Source of the DNA: Begonia masoniana
Taxonomy: Eukaryota > Streptophyta > Magnoliopsida > Cucurbitales > Begoniaceae
Assembly: GCA_022432975.1 (NCBI GenBank)
Contig: CM039509.1
Span: forward strand, 4,403,043 to 4,467,042
DNA length: 64,000 nt
Reading direction: 5' to 3'
Shown: positions 23,423-35,020 of the stretch, in pieces
Position numbering within the stretch: position 1 is the first letter of the stretch
How the letters are laid out: each line of letters begins with the position of its first letter
Translations under genes and position numbers: made by a program
Notes under the pieces: model-generated
The model's database searches: none
The model's input: only the letters and a program-made list of their open reading frames with translations
What the model was told of the DNA's origin: nothing

Positions 23423-24380
23423 CTACACCATAGAGATGCCTATGAGATAAATCTCAGTAAATTCTACGTAAATGTCTATGCATGAACATGTATATGCAAT
23501 TTTTCATGAAGGTCGTTCATGTCATTTCATTTTCAGTACGTGTCAGTCTTTGGTTATCGGGGCCTTTCTCAGTTAGATGGATAGGGCACATCAAGCGGGT
23601 AGATAGCCCACACCATCTGAAAGGAGGGAGACCCGCTCATCACGGAATGCCAGGTCTGAACCTCTCCCCAAATAACCACCATGCGTTGTTTACTATGATA
23701 CTTTACTTGCCCTTTCTTTACGTTTCCATTTTTATGAAATCGATACATAAATCTATTTTTATGACGTTTATAAATCGTGATACATGACAATTCAATACAC
23801 GACATAAATATAAAAGAACGGATACCATCAAAACCATACAAACATTTCCTAACAAACTAAACCTAACTACCCATCAAAACCATAAAAACACATTCAACGC
23901 ACCAACAATCCTCAACAAACAAAACTCGACATATGGTGTAGGCCAATCGGCCACAGTAAGTCACGAGAACTTACCTGTCGTCGTAGCACACCGAGCTCCT
24001 TGTTTTGAGCTTTGTCACCTAAGTCAATCCACAACATCCATTGTCAAAACCGGACCTAAACATTCAAACTTCAAAAATTTACGAAACTTCTAACTAAAGA
24101 AAATTTCCTAAAATTCTAATTAACCTCTCTCAGACATTTTGTCGAGCAATTTACGCTCACCAATCATAAACCTTCATTAATGGAGGTTTCTAAAGCTCCA
24201 CATACACGAAAATCATAACCCAAGCATTTAAACTATCTAACTACGTCCAATAATCGCAAATACGGCATTACCTAACTGTTTCTAACAAAACCCAACTATT
24301 TTTACGAAAATCCTACAAAACCCTAACCGTTAAACAACCTAGAAATTGAGAACTAACGTGCTAAAACTATAGAATCGTAC
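23423..24380 (-). other. Predicted spliced-leader signals in A left LTR
   Basis: Minus strand: donor 1 CTAG/GTACGA at 24380, acceptor 1 ACTTAG/GTGAC at 24019, a 44-nt exon (24018-23975), donor 2 ACAG/GTAAGT at 23974 and acceptor 2 TATGGTGTAG/GTGAC at 23423. Introns of 362 and 552 bp. Confidence 0.5.
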
Positions 24381-24929
24381 CTAGGACGTCGTTAGGTGAA
24401 GAAAATGTGAAGGATTCGGTTCATCGAAAGACCGTTGGCCAGCGTTTGAAGGAAGTCGTCGTGGAGGAATCGGCGAGGAGAGGAAAACCTCTCTGGAAAA
24501 TTTCGTGGGAATGGAGGAGGAAGAGAGAAGAGTTAAGTTTTTATTAAAATTTACTTAGTAATTTACCTTTTTGCCCTTTTAGCTTAATATTCAATTATTT
24601 TGTTATTTGTTCTACCGATTCGGTTTCTCCAAATTTTCTTATTTCACCAGAAATTCTAATTTGTTCCTATGGTTCTAATAAAACTTTCCGTTCTCAAAAT
24701 GGGCTCAATTCACTATATTTACGAAAATACCCTTTATAGTGGAAAACAAACACTCGGGCGTTATACTGTAAATTTGGATTTCTGAAACTTCTTTATTCTT
24801 CTAAAAATTCTCATTAATCACTAGGGCTCTAACAAGACTTCTCGTTCGTAAAACGGGATTAGTTTACTATATTTACGAAAATGTCATTATGTGACGAAAA
24901 TCCAAAAACTTAAAAATCTTGGTTTTACA

Positions 24930-27559
24930 TTCTATCCACCTTAAACAAAATTTTGTCCTCAAAATTTGACTTAACTTATAGTCCTTGATATTAACGTCTC
25001 ATGTCTTGCGGCCTTATTTTTCAACTTACCATCACTTAGTTCTCTTCGAGTCTCTTTCCTCCACCTCTCCAAAATTTTTGAATTTCGCAAATACGAACTT
25101 CGATCCAATCCATACTTATAGTCAACCTCTATGGTTCTAAACCAAAATCCCTAAAACCAACTGTCGTAACATTAGTCTTCCAACCATATCCACTACATTT
25201 GATTTGCCTGATCACGTCCTTGGTCAGGCATCACATACTAATAAATTCCCAAGTCTCACTGCATTTACACACACATACAAATTTACACGTACGTTGGCTT
25301 CCATTTAATCATTCATAAGTTAAACTTCCTTACCCTTTTAATTTGGTCTTACATTTGGGCTTCCTCGATCAAAGCCTAATTCCAATCCTCCATCTCTTAA
25401 GGGAGCGACTTCAAGGTTTTCTTCCATCGAAGTTTCTCTTAGCTATTTTTTTAGATCGCATCTATGTCTAAACTTCCTAACGTCAATTAGATCAAATATG
25501 GTCTAAAAATTTCTTCCAACTCCTGGGCTATAACCCAAACTCCTTCGCGAATTCATCGACTCCATCCGTAGTCGAAATGCAAGCCAACTCAAGTTTCTAC
25601 ATTTTCTTTAATAATGATTTCTCATAAACTATTTTATTGTTAGTATCTTTAATCACATACTTTCTTGGCATTCGCTGGTTATCGGCGACCATTTCGGTGA
25701 GGGTTTCTCAACTAAGTTCACATTGCTACACTTCTCTACTATATCCTCAAAATATCTCAAGGTTGCAATGAGTCCAATTGGGAGATAACATTGCTACTCT
25801 CTCAAGATCCTGGTTTCTTTATAAATAAGATTCTATAAATTCCACATTCATCCTAAACCTACATTGACGAGCTCCCCTGTTATGTCCTTAACTAAAATTT
25901 CTCATACTATCTTCATTATACTCAGGTGTCTTACTTAAATCTCTATTAACTCCAAGTACTGTCAAGTCCCTAAGTTTCGCCATTGATTTACTTCAAACTA
26001 TTCATTCTAACCTTAGGTCGTTTGGTATCGACTTGTCAAATACGAGTCGGACCTTAGAAATTTTCTAACTTAGCCTCGCCTCTAAGTTTATTTAATAGCT
26101 TCTGTGAAATTTTTCGTTCTCCTTATTTGATAAATCGCTAATTTCACAAATCACACGACATTATACATTATACTAGACTTCCAATCTTAACTCTTCGTTT
26201 AATCCAACGACCCCCTGCACTTATTCCTAATATCACACAAGGATCACTTCGAAGTACTAAATGGTCTACTCTCTTTTGTTCCTCCTAGTCGAGTTACAAC
26301 TATTCTACTTGGCTCCCTTGTAACGATTCATCTAACGATCTCCTTGTTTGCAACTTGTTACAGATAAGTTTATATCCCTTAATCCAAATCTCCTTAAGTT
26401 CTCAAATCTTACCCTTTTATTTAACAATAATTTGGAACATCTCCTCATTAAGGCTACCCTTTCTAGTTCCTCGAATACTGATGTTCTTACTACCATGCCA
26501 GAGGTAAGCCTTAGGCTATGATTCTTAACTTGAACGGTATTAACTATAGGCTCATAACTAAACTCCTATACTTTTAAGCCAAAAGAATTTGCAATTTCTC
26601 ACTTTGTCACTTTTTTTTACAAGTGATAGTCACTCTTGTCGATTCCATTTCTCCTAACGTTGTACATGTCACACTTAACCTCTAAACATGACTCTTAATT
26701 TAAGGTGTTAAACCCTTTTTTTTTATTTGCTAAAGTATTTGGGTTTCTAAGTTAGTCCAATTCTTATGTTTTAGTCCAACATTCCTTGATCGAGTAGTAC
26801 CAATGGTCTGACACGTCTACGCTTTACTCGTCCCTTATCTCAAAATTTATCAACGTTCCAACTCCGATTTGACTCCTTTGTTTTCTTCAGAGGTATTGAT
26901 TAGTACGAACACGCCTAAACTACACCTCAATCTTTTGTCCACAACCCAGTATTGATCAATCACCTTCTCTAAAATTCCCAAGTAAAAACCATTTCTCCTT
27001 CGAATATTGTTTTCGTCTAAATACTTTCAACCTCAAACGGATTTAATTTATACGAGTTCTTATCAGGTCTTCTATTCATTTAGACGTAATATTATATCTC
27101 GACAATCTAGGGCATTCCTCAATAAGTTTCATATCTAAGCTTCGAATTTCCCTCTAAAGCATCATATTCTAAAACTACTAGGGTTTGTCAATCAGGGTCC
27201 AATTCCTATCTACTTAAATCTTATACCTTATACATTGTATCCCTCTAATTAGTCCTATTAACGCATAACTCTCTTTCTATAAGGTCTTTATCGTCCTGTA
27301 TTTAATATACTGCTTCTCGTCAAGGTTCACCTAGGAATCCCTTCTTACCCATCTTCTACTATTCTCTTACCCCTCTATTCTCAAACCTACTTTTATCTAT
27401 TGTGCACATATTGTTATTAAGTCATCGCTCCAACTACCCCTTTCTATTCTATTGTTCTTTGCTTCATTAACTGGGAAGATAAAACACTACCTAAAACAGC
27501 TGATGGTTGGGCAGTTTTCTTATCTCCGATTGGGGCAATTATCCTCGGTATGACTCTCG
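24930..27559 (-). other. Element A ORF-less internal domain
   Basis: 2.6 kb without a usable frame in either strand. Segments match the ORF-less domain of element C in element orientation, for example around 25800-25830 here and 58690-58725 there (AAACCAGGATCTT shared). The first 20 bases next to the LTR are the likely polypurine tract on the minus strand (TTTAAGGTGGATAGAA-like). Confidence 0.6.
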
Positions 27560-27741
27560 CCTAATTGGTAGCCTTTCTTGAACAATTAAGGGCGTAGTGA
27601 CCTGCCTCCCCACATCTATAGCATCGGACCGTACCCAATCTACACACACCATAGTGCTCCTTCCGGCAATCAGGACACCGAGGTTTTTGGGAAGTTACTT
27701 GTGCCTATTTTCCTTTGCCCTGGCCACTCCTTCTCTCGTAC
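27560..27741 (-). pseudogene. Element A gag C-terminal zinc knuckles
   Basis: The minus strand encodes two knuckles: CPDCRKEHYGVC (27676 downward) and CYRCGEAGHYALNC (ending near 27580), about eight residues apart, followed shortly by a stop. They match the double-knuckle end of the gag in element C (CHKCQKEHFGDC, CYRCGGTGHYIRDC). The upstream gag lies beyond the element B insertion at 34593, which begins at 27742 with target duplication CGTAC/TGTAC. Confidence 0.85.
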
Positions 27742-28128
27742 TATAACATCTGGCATTTTTAGCTGGGAAATTATCCCTCGAACTATCGAACGAGATTAGG
27801 CTTATATTAATATAATGTATGTTTTTGTGAAATTTGTTGGAATGTTTAGTGGAAAACTAAGCTAAAGTGTAACCTAAACAAATCATTTAGTTAGAAACCA
27901 ATGGAGGGGCAGTTTAGGTAGGAATTAAGGTAGGTGGGAGAAAGTCAATGGATGGCAGCCAAATGTCCATAACTTGCTGAGAAACCTACCTATTGTTTTC
28001 TCTTCAATTCTCTTCTACGTGAGACCTTCCATTTTCTCCATCTCCTCTTCTCTATTCTCTCTTCCAGACGACTGAGACAAATCTCCAAAACTTGTTTCTC
28101 CTGTTTTCTTTTGTTTCCTTCAGCAAAG

Positions 28129-28890
28129 GTAATCATCTAACCTCGTTAACAAGTTTGGACATATTAAAATGTGTGTTTTGTCGAAATTTAGGGTTATGAT
28201 ATTTGGACAAGCTCACTGTCTTTGTATGAAAACACGTTGGTGTGTTTTCTAAAGGTTTGAATGGAGTTTGAAACATATTCTACTAAGTTATTAGTTAGCA
28301 TTTGCAGCTTTGTTAAATTCCCTTTTCGTGCGCGTCATAGGTTCGTGCTTCACCGTGGTTTCACAAGCAAAGCTTGCTGCTTTTCGGACTACAAGTAAGT
28401 TCATACCCGTAAGTTGGCCCTTAAGGCCCTACATCACAGAGGTACTAGGTTTTCATTTCTGTTGGGTTGTTTTGGATAGAAAAGTTAGAGTTATGTTCTG
28501 AGTTATCTGCTTTTTCCTTATGTTCTGCTGTTTTACTCCTGTTGTCTGCTATTTTAAGTTCAAGCACTGTAAATGTTCATGCATACACGATTTTCCCAAA
28601 AGACATGCAAAAGTTTTTTGTGCACGATTTTGAAGTTAAGAAGGATAAAAATTTGATTGTAATGTACCGGTTAAGTGTGGGACAGCGACTGGTGTTCTTC
28701 TCTGAATTTCCAGTGCCTTATAGTGCACTTCTGTTATGCTTGTTCCCCTATAAGTCTAACTTTCTCACAGATAAAAAGTAATGTTCTGCAATGTCACTGT
28801 ATTCTGAAATTTCATGCATGGCATGTGCATCACTGCATTTTTATATGTTCTTACTGAGCTCAAGGCTCATAGTTGAACTCTCTGATGTAG
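28129..28890 (+). other. Predicted spliced-leader signals in B 5' LTR
   Basis: Donor 1 CAAAG/GTAATC at 28129, acceptor 1 TTTGCAG at 28307, an 87-nt exon (28308-28394), donor 2 ACAA/GTAAGT at 28395 and acceptor 2 GATGTAG/GTAC at 28890. Introns of 179 and 496 bp. In the 3' LTR donor 2 is ACAG/GTAAGT at 32910 with the same intron and exon lengths. Confidence 0.5.
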
Positions 28891-29559
28891 GTACGGATCC
28901 CGTGGATGAGGGCTTTGTGCCTCAGTCTGACGAATAGGTGGCTGGTGGCTTGAGCTTTCGGGAGTGGTTGTGGCAGCCAAACATGTTTCTGACCCGAGGG
29001 AGGGAAGTTTTCAAAGTAAAGTTTATTGTTTTAAAACTCTGTTGGGATTCTGTTCAAAATTTTGATAATGTATAGGTCTTGATGTTTAAGTTCTTAAACC
29101 TCTGTATTTGACAGTTGTATATACATTTTGAAATATTCTGGAACTGCTTGGAGTTTCCTCTTTTAGGTTGTGCATGGATTGTCTCGAGTTTTAGAGCTAT
29201 CCATGCAGTTTGTTTTCTTGAACTTCTGTCATGTTTTCTAACTTCTCTCATGTTTTCAAACATGTTTACAACTTTGTTTTGAATCGGGTTTTGAGGACTT
29301 GAAGTTTTTATGTCTTCTGTCCTTGTGCCTTCTGCTTATAAGTCCTTCTGTTAAATGTTGTCTATTTTGCCTTTCAGTTTCTGTCTTTCGAGTTTTCAAG
29401 TATTTTGCTAAGTGTTAGTCGTCCACGCCTTCAGTAAAACAGCTGTCATTCTCTTCTGTAAAACAGTCGTCCACGTCCATTCTGCCTTCAAAATAATGGT
29501 CTATTTTGCCTTCGATTTCTGTTCTTTTATTCGGCCATGTGTTATCGTCCAAATTTATC

Positions 29560-29770
29560 GTCCACGATAACGTCACCGAGAGTCTCTTGTTAATTTAAAA
29601 GTCCAAAGTTTGTCTTTGATTTTAAACGTCCACGGACTCCTGTGTCCACTTTTTTTGTCTTTTAGTGCAAACGTCCACGGACTTCTGTGTCCACTGTCTT
29701 TGTTTTTTATTTCAAACGTCCACAGATTCTATCTTCTGTGCAATTGTCCATAGCTCCCGATTGTCCACGG
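29560..29770 (+). repeat. GTCCACGG-rich repeat block in B 5' LTR
   Basis: GTCCAC occurs repeatedly at irregular spacing, including two neighbouring units of about 55 bp (AACGTCCACGGACT...). The 3' LTR counterpart is about 34055-34275. Confidence 0.6.
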
Positions 29771-30094
29771 CTACTGTAGCCTTCCACAGTATGTCTTCCA
29801 GTTTAAGTTTTCCATTTTTATTTTCTATTTTATTCTGCTTCTTTATTTCAGTCGTCCATTTCTGTTTACTGTTTTTCCTAGTTTCATTCTGTCAATCACC
29901 CTTGTAATCCAGTTTTAAATTAGCTCCCAGTTTTCAAATCCAGAGAAAGTTCTCTCTCTCTGTAATGTTTTTAAGGGTTTGCTCTTAAAAGTTCAGTCTG
30001 TTTGGTTCAAAAAAAAATATACGTCCTGTTCTCTATGAAATGTCCCAGAGTAATGGCTCCTAGGCCCCGATCGGGTTTGGGGCTGTCACAGAAA

Positions 30095-30107
30095 TGGTAT
30101 CAGAGCC
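30095..30107 (+). other. Element B primer-binding site (tRNA-Met type)
   Basis: TGGTATCAGAGCC, four bases after the 5' LTR end. Confidence 0.93.
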
Positions 30108-30990
30108 GCCAGGTTTTAAAAGCGGTTCTAGAGAACTGTCTGGTTGCACAACCCACCACGTGAACTCGCTCCACCAACTGTATGTGTTTAAGTTCCCGTA
30201 AAAGTCTGTTTATTAAATTTGATCATTGTTTATAGGATTTTCTTATAAATGGAGAGAAGACATCAGGATGAAGCAAGCAATAGTGCTAGGGCCATCGATC
30301 GCTTAACCGAGCTGGTCGGCGTTCAGTCTCGCATGATGGATCGCAAGATGGCTGAAAATGGGAACAATAACCATGCTAATGCTCCGCGTGACACCAGTAG
30401 AGATAGGTTCCGGCGACTCCAGCCGCCTACATTTGTTGGACTATCTACAGACCCGACCCACGCAGAGACTTGGATTCGAACGATGGAGAAAATGTTCAAT
30501 TACGCATAAGTAGAAGACAACAAGAAAGTTGTGTGCGCCACGTTTCATCTCACCGAAAGTGCTGGATTTTGGTGGGACACGGTACAGTCGTCTACAGTAG
30601 CATTAAGCTGGGAAGGGTTCAAGAAGATCTTCTACGAGAAGTACTTCGACCGCAGCGTGAGAAAGGAAAAGTTGCTTGAATTCTCTCGGCTGCGACAATC
30701 TGGGTCAGTGGCCGAGTATGTCCAGAAGTTGGAGACATTGTCCCGATATGCAACACATCTGGTGGCCACCGACGAGAACAAGGTACACCAGTTCATTCAA
30801 GGTTTGAAGATGGACCTTCTACAAGGGATCACTACCAGAGGATTTGATGAGGCACCGTACACAAATGTGGTGGCCAAGGCTTATCAGTTGGAAGCCTTAG
30901 AGACGAAGTCCCATAAACAGAGAGATTTATCGGGGGGAATCATTCGAGATGTTTCCCAGCAACAACAACAAGGTCGTGATTGGCAACCAC

Positions 30991-31394
30991 TGTAACGACC
31001 CCGTTTTCCACCAAGATATTGTCCGCTCTGGGGATTGGGCCGTAGCACAATATCCTCCCCTCACGGCTTTGTTTGGCGAGAACTTCTCGGAAGGTCACCC
31101 AACCTGGGATTGCTCTCGCCGAAGCACTTTTAACTTCGGAGTTCTTATAGGATCCGTTGCCAATCGTGCTCCAAAACACGTCTTGCTATCTTGGGAGGGA
31201 TCTCTTACATATGTTTCATTTCCATGTACTTCCCCAAGCGATGTGGGATTGTGACAACCCCCTCTTTACGACCTGGGATTCGCCTATACTCGAGTCTGGG
31301 ATTCGCCTACACTCGGCTTAGGTCCCAAGGTTTGCCCCGCAACCTGAGGTTTGCCCCGCATTCGTACACATACGTTCACATTCGGGTCATCACA
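30991..31394 (-). repeat. TRIM left LTR
   Basis: 404 bp. It contains near-repeats TGGGATTCGCCTA (31276, 31301) and AGGTTTGCCCCGCA (31329, 31347), the second of which is single in the other LTR. Confidence 0.9.
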
Positions 31395-31465
31395 ATCACC
31401 CCCCCTCGGGGGCCCAACGTCCTCGTTGGCCACATTTCCGGTTGGGTACAGGCTCTGATACCATT

Positions 31466-31850
31466 TGTAACGACCCCGTTTCCCAGCAAGATATTGTCCG
31501 CTCTGGGGATTGGGCCGTAGCACAATATCCTCCCCTCACGGCTTTTTTTGGCGAGAACTTCCCGGAAGGTCACCCAACCTGGGATTGCTCTCGCCGAAGC
31601 ACTTTTAACTTCAGAGTTCTTATAGGATCTGTTGCCAATCGTGCTCCAAAACGCGTCTTGCTATCTTAGGAGGGATCTCTTACATATGTTTCATTTCCAT
31701 GTACTTCCCCAAGCGAGGTGGGATTGTGACAACACCCTCTTTACGACCCGGGATTCGCCTATACTCGAGTTCGGGATTTACCTACACTCGGCTTAGGTCC
31801 CGAGGTTTGCCCCGCAGTCATACACATACGTTCACATTCGGGTCATCACA
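31466..31850 (-). repeat. TRIM right LTR
   Basis: 385 bp, closely similar to the left LTR but lacking one copy of the internal AGGTTTGCCCCGCA repeat. Confidence 0.9.
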
Positions 31851-32243
31851 ACCACAGCAGCAACCGAACCGGGGCGTGAAGAAGCCTAATGAACCAACTG
31901 CTTATCAGGATAAGGGGAAAAGACCAATGGGAGCTCCTCAACTATTTGTGTGCCCGTGTTGCCAGCAATATCACAAGGGGGAATGCAGGCTCCTCACCGG
32001 CCATTGTTTTCCATGCGACAGAGAGGGCCATCACGTCCGGGATTGTCCAATGCCTAACACGAGACCAAATCATGCCATGCCAAGAGTTTTTGCTTTGATG
32101 GAAAATGATGTTGATACTCAGCACACAGCGATCACAGGTACGGTCCCAATGTAGAAGTTCATAGAATAGAGAACCTTAGAATGGGGAAAGTGGGATTGAG
32201 AGACCCTTAAGTTTAAGCGAATTTTGGGGACAAAATTCCATTT

Positions 32244-32256
32244 AAGGTGGGTGGAA
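32244..32256 (+). other. Element B polypurine tract
   Basis: AAGGTGGGTGGAA immediately before the 3' LTR start TGTAACACCC, about 90 bp after the gag stop. Confidence 0.85.
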
Positions 32257-34592
32257 TGTAACACCCGGCATTTTTGGCCGGGAAATTATCCCTCGAACTA
32301 TCGAACATGATTAGGCTTATATTAATATAATGTATGTTTTGGTGAAATTTGTTGGAATGTTTAGTGGAAAACTAAACTAAGATGTAACCTAAACAAATCA
32401 TTTAGTTAGAAACCAATGAAGGGGCAGTTTAGGTAGGAATTAAGGTAGGTGGGAGGAAACCAATGGATGGCTACCAAATGTCCATAACTTGCTGAGAAAC
32501 CAACCTATTGTCTTCTCTTCAATTCTCTTCTACGTGAGACCTTCCATTTTCTCCATCTCCTCTTCTCTGTTCTCTCTTCCAGACGACTGAGACAAATATC
32601 CAAAACTTGTTTCTCATGTTTTCTTCTGTTTCCTTCATCAAAGGTAATCATCTAACCTCGTTAACAAGTTTGGACATATTAAAATGTGAGTTTTGTCGAA
32701 GCTTAGGGTTATGATATTTGGACAAGCTCACTGTCTTTGTATGAAAACACGTTGGTGTGTTTTCTAAAGGTTTGAATGGAGTTTGAAGCATATTCTACTA
32801 AGTTATTAGTTAGCATTTGCAGCTTTGTTAAATTCCCTTTTCGTGCGCGTCATAGGTTCACGCATCACCGTGGTTTCACGAGCAAAGCTTGCTGCTTTTC
32901 GGACTACAGGTAAGTTCATACCCGTAAGTTGGCCCTTAAGGCCCTACATCACGGAGGTACTAGGTTTTCATTTCTGTCAGGTTGTTTCGAGTAGAAAAGT
33001 TAGAGTTATGTTCTTAGTTATCTGCTTTTTCCTTATGTTCTGCTGTTTTACTCCTGTGGTCTGCTATTTTAAGTTCAAGCACTGTAAATGCTCATGCATA
33101 CACGATTTTCCCGAAAGACATGCAAAAGTTTTCTATGCACGGTTTTGAAGTTAAGAAGGATAAAAATTTGACTGTAATGTACCGGTTAAGTGTGGGACAG
33201 GGACTGGTGTTCTGCTCTGAATTTCCAGTTCCTTATAGTGCACTTATGTTACGCTTGTTCCCCTATAAGCCTCATTTTCTTATAGATAAAAAGTAATGTT
33301 ATGCACTGTCACTGTATTCTTAAAATTCATGCATGGCGTGTGCATCACTGCATTTTTATATGTTCTTACTGAGCTCTAGGCTCATAGTTGAACTCTCTGA
33401 TGTAGGTACGGATCCCGTGGATAAGGGCTTTGTGCCTCAGTCCGACGAATAGGTGGCTAGTGGCTCGAGCTTTCGGGGGTGGTTGTGGCAGCCAGACATG
33501 TTTCTGACCCGAGGGAGGGAAGTTTTCAAAGTAAAGTTTATTGTTTTAAAACTCTGTTGGGATTCTATTGAAAATTTTGATAATGTATAGGTCTTGATGT
33601 TTAAGTTCTTAAACCTCTGTATTTGACAGTTGTATATACATTTTGAAATATTCTGGAACTGCTTGGAGTTTCCTCTTTTAGGTTGTGCATGGATTGTCTC
33701 GAGTTTTAGAGCTATCCATGCAGTTTGTTTTCTTGAACTTCTGTCATGTTTTCTAACTTCTGTCATGTCTTCAAACATGTTTATAACTTTGTTTTGAATC
33801 GAGTTTTGAGGACGTGAAGTTTTTATGTCTTCTGTCCTTGTGCCTTCTGCTTATAAGTTCTTCTGTTAAATGTTGTCTATTTTGCCTTTCAGTTTCTATC
33901 TTTTGAGTTTTCAAATATTTGGCTAAGTGTTAGTCGTCCACGCCTTCAGTAAAATATCTGTCATTCTCTTCTGAAAAACAGTCGTCCACGTCCATTCTGC
34001 CTTCAAAATAATGATCTATTTTGCCTTCGGTTTCTGTTCTTTTATTCGGCTATGTGTTATCGTCCACGATAACGTCGCCGAGAGTCTCCTGTTAATTTAA
34101 AAGTCCAAAGTCTGTCTTTGATTTTAAACGTCCACAGACTCCAGTGTCCACTATTTTTGTCTTTTAGTGCAAATGTCCACGGACTTCTGTGTCCACTGTC
34201 TTTGTCTTTTATTTCAAACGTCCACAGATTCTATCTTCTGTACGATTGTCCACAGCTCCCGATTGTCCACGGCTACTGTAGCCTTCCACAGTATGTCTTC
34301 CAGTTTACGTTTTCCATTTTTATTTCCTGTTTTATTCTGCTTCTTTATTTCAGCCGTCCATTTCTGCTTACTGTTTTTCCTAGTCTCCTTCTGTCAATCA
34401 CCCCTGTAATCCAGTTTTAAATTAGCTCCCAGTTTTCAAATCCTGAGAAAGTTCTCTCTCTCTATAATGTTTTTAAGGGTTTGTTCTTAAAAGTTCAGTC
34501 TGTTTGGTTCAAAAAAAAATATACGTCCCGTTCTCTGTTAAATGTACCGGAGTGATGGCTCCTCGGTCCCGATCGGGTTTGGGGCTGTCACA
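32257..34592 (+). repeat. Element B 3' LTR
   Basis: 2336 bp with TG...CA ends. Splice-like signals: donor 1 at 32644, acceptor 1 at 32822, exon 32823-32909, donor 2 CAG/GTAAGT at 32910, acceptor 2 at 33405. Lengths are the same as in the 5' LTR. Confidence 0.93.
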
Positions 34593-34860
34593 TGTACAAC
34601 CTTTTAACACCTCTTGGTTGCTTTTCCTCTACCGAGTGCGGTCGAAGTTGTTTGAAGAACCTCTCCACACCGTGTTTATTTGTAGCAATCATCACTTGGG
34701 TTCTAGGGCCCTCTCGGTTTATCAATGTCTCAAGCTGACGGGATTGCCTATTCATATGTTGCGCTTGTCGGTATAGATGTTGAGCTTGTTGGGCAATGAA
34801 CTCTCTAAGTTGGTCTATCGTGTCGTCTCGTTCGTCTCTACCATTCTCTCTACACACCAT
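34593..34860 (-). pseudogene. Element A gag N-terminus with internal deletion
   Basis: The minus-strand frame MVCRENGRDERDDTIDQLREF... continues through a Gln/His-rich stretch (AQQAQHLYRQAQHM) to HGVERFFKQLRP, then directly to EEKQPRGVKRL next to the element B edge. Element C has the same N-terminus (RDDTIDQLREFISQQ) and the same PRGVKR-type linker near its knuckles, but there they are separated by a capsid core of about 180 codons. Element A's gag has therefore lost its core, independently of the element B insertion. Confidence 0.85.
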
Positions 34861-35003
34861 TTTGTTAACCTATAAAATTTAAAGACAATAATTCTAAGAA
34901 ACCAAAACAAAGAAATCTTAAAAATGTACTTACAGTTGAAGAAGCATGTCCGCGTAGTGGCTGTGCAGTCGAGCAGTCTACATGACTGTTTTTAAAACCC
35001 GGT

Positions 35004-35016
35004 GGCTCTAATACAA
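35004..35016 (-). other. Element A primer-binding site, decayed
   Basis: Minus strand TTGTATTAGAGCC, two mismatches from the standard TGGTATCAGAGCC, four bases inside the 35021 LTR edge. Confidence 0.8.
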
Positions 35017-35020
35017 AAAC

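Larger units (their letters stand above)
22188..24929 (-). repeat. Element A left LTR (3' LTR in element orientation)
   Basis: 2742 bp. From left to right on the plus strand it holds a TCGA-rich tandem repeat block (22525-22870), two adjacent stem-loops (22932-22998), splice-like signals (23423-24380) and a CT-rich (minus-strand) leader region near 24400-24540. Confidence 0.93.
27742..30090 (+). repeat. Element B 5' LTR
   Basis: 2349 bp, ending GGGCTGTCACA. It has a CT-rich leader (about 28010-28125), splice-like signals (28129-28890) and a repeated GTCCACGG motif (about 29560-29770) upstream of the primer-binding site. Confidence 0.93.
30991..31850 (-). mobile_element. TRIM (terminal-repeat retrotransposon in miniature)
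   Basis: 860 bp with a perfect 5-bp target duplication ACCAC (30986-30990 and 31851-31855). LTRs are 30991-31394 (404 bp) and 31466-31850 (385 bp), both TGTAACGACC...TCATCACA. The 71-bp interior holds only a primer-binding site (minus strand ATGGTATCAGAGCC, 31464-31451) and a polypurine tract (minus strand GAGGGGGGGTGA, near 31395-31407). It has no coding capacity. The two LTRs differ by an extra repeat-like segment near 31290-31350 and scattered bases. Confidence 0.93.
30249..32154 (+). pseudogene. Element B gag, interrupted by a nonsense codon and a TRIM insertion
   Basis: The frame starts with ATG at 30249, about 140 bp after the primer-binding site. Residues 1-86 (MERRHQDEASN..., RFRRLQPPTFVG, HAETWIRTMEKMF) end at an in-frame TAA at 30507-30509, and the same frame continues with the capsid core: CATFHLTESAGFWWDTV, SWEGFKKIFYEKYF, LRQSGSVAEYVQKLETLSRYA and HQFIQGLK. 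At 30991 a TRIM interrupts a Gln-rich linker. After it (31851 on) come two zinc knuckles, CPCCQQYHKGEC and CFPCDREGHHVRDC, and a stop at 32152-32154. Apart from the nonsense codon and the TRIM the frame looks complete for a gypsy gag. No protease follows. Confidence 0.9.
27742..34592 (+). mobile_element. Element B: TR-GAG-type LTR retrotransposon (LTR-gag-LTR), interrupted by a TRIM
   Basis: LTRs 27742-30090 and 32257-34592, with target duplication CGTAC (27737-27741) versus TGTAC (34593-34597), a C/T difference. The 5' LTR starts TA rather than TG (G-to-A). The primer-binding site follows at 30095. A gag runs from 30249 to 32154 and a polypurine tract sits only about 90 bp after its stop, so there is no room for pol and the element is non-autonomous by structure. 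Inserted in the gag of element A in opposite orientation. Confidence 0.93.

Noticed and set aside
30949..31669. Several 75-109 codon frames on both strands within 30949-31669
   Set aside because: They fall in the TRIM, which has no coding capacity; the frames recur because its LTRs are duplicated.
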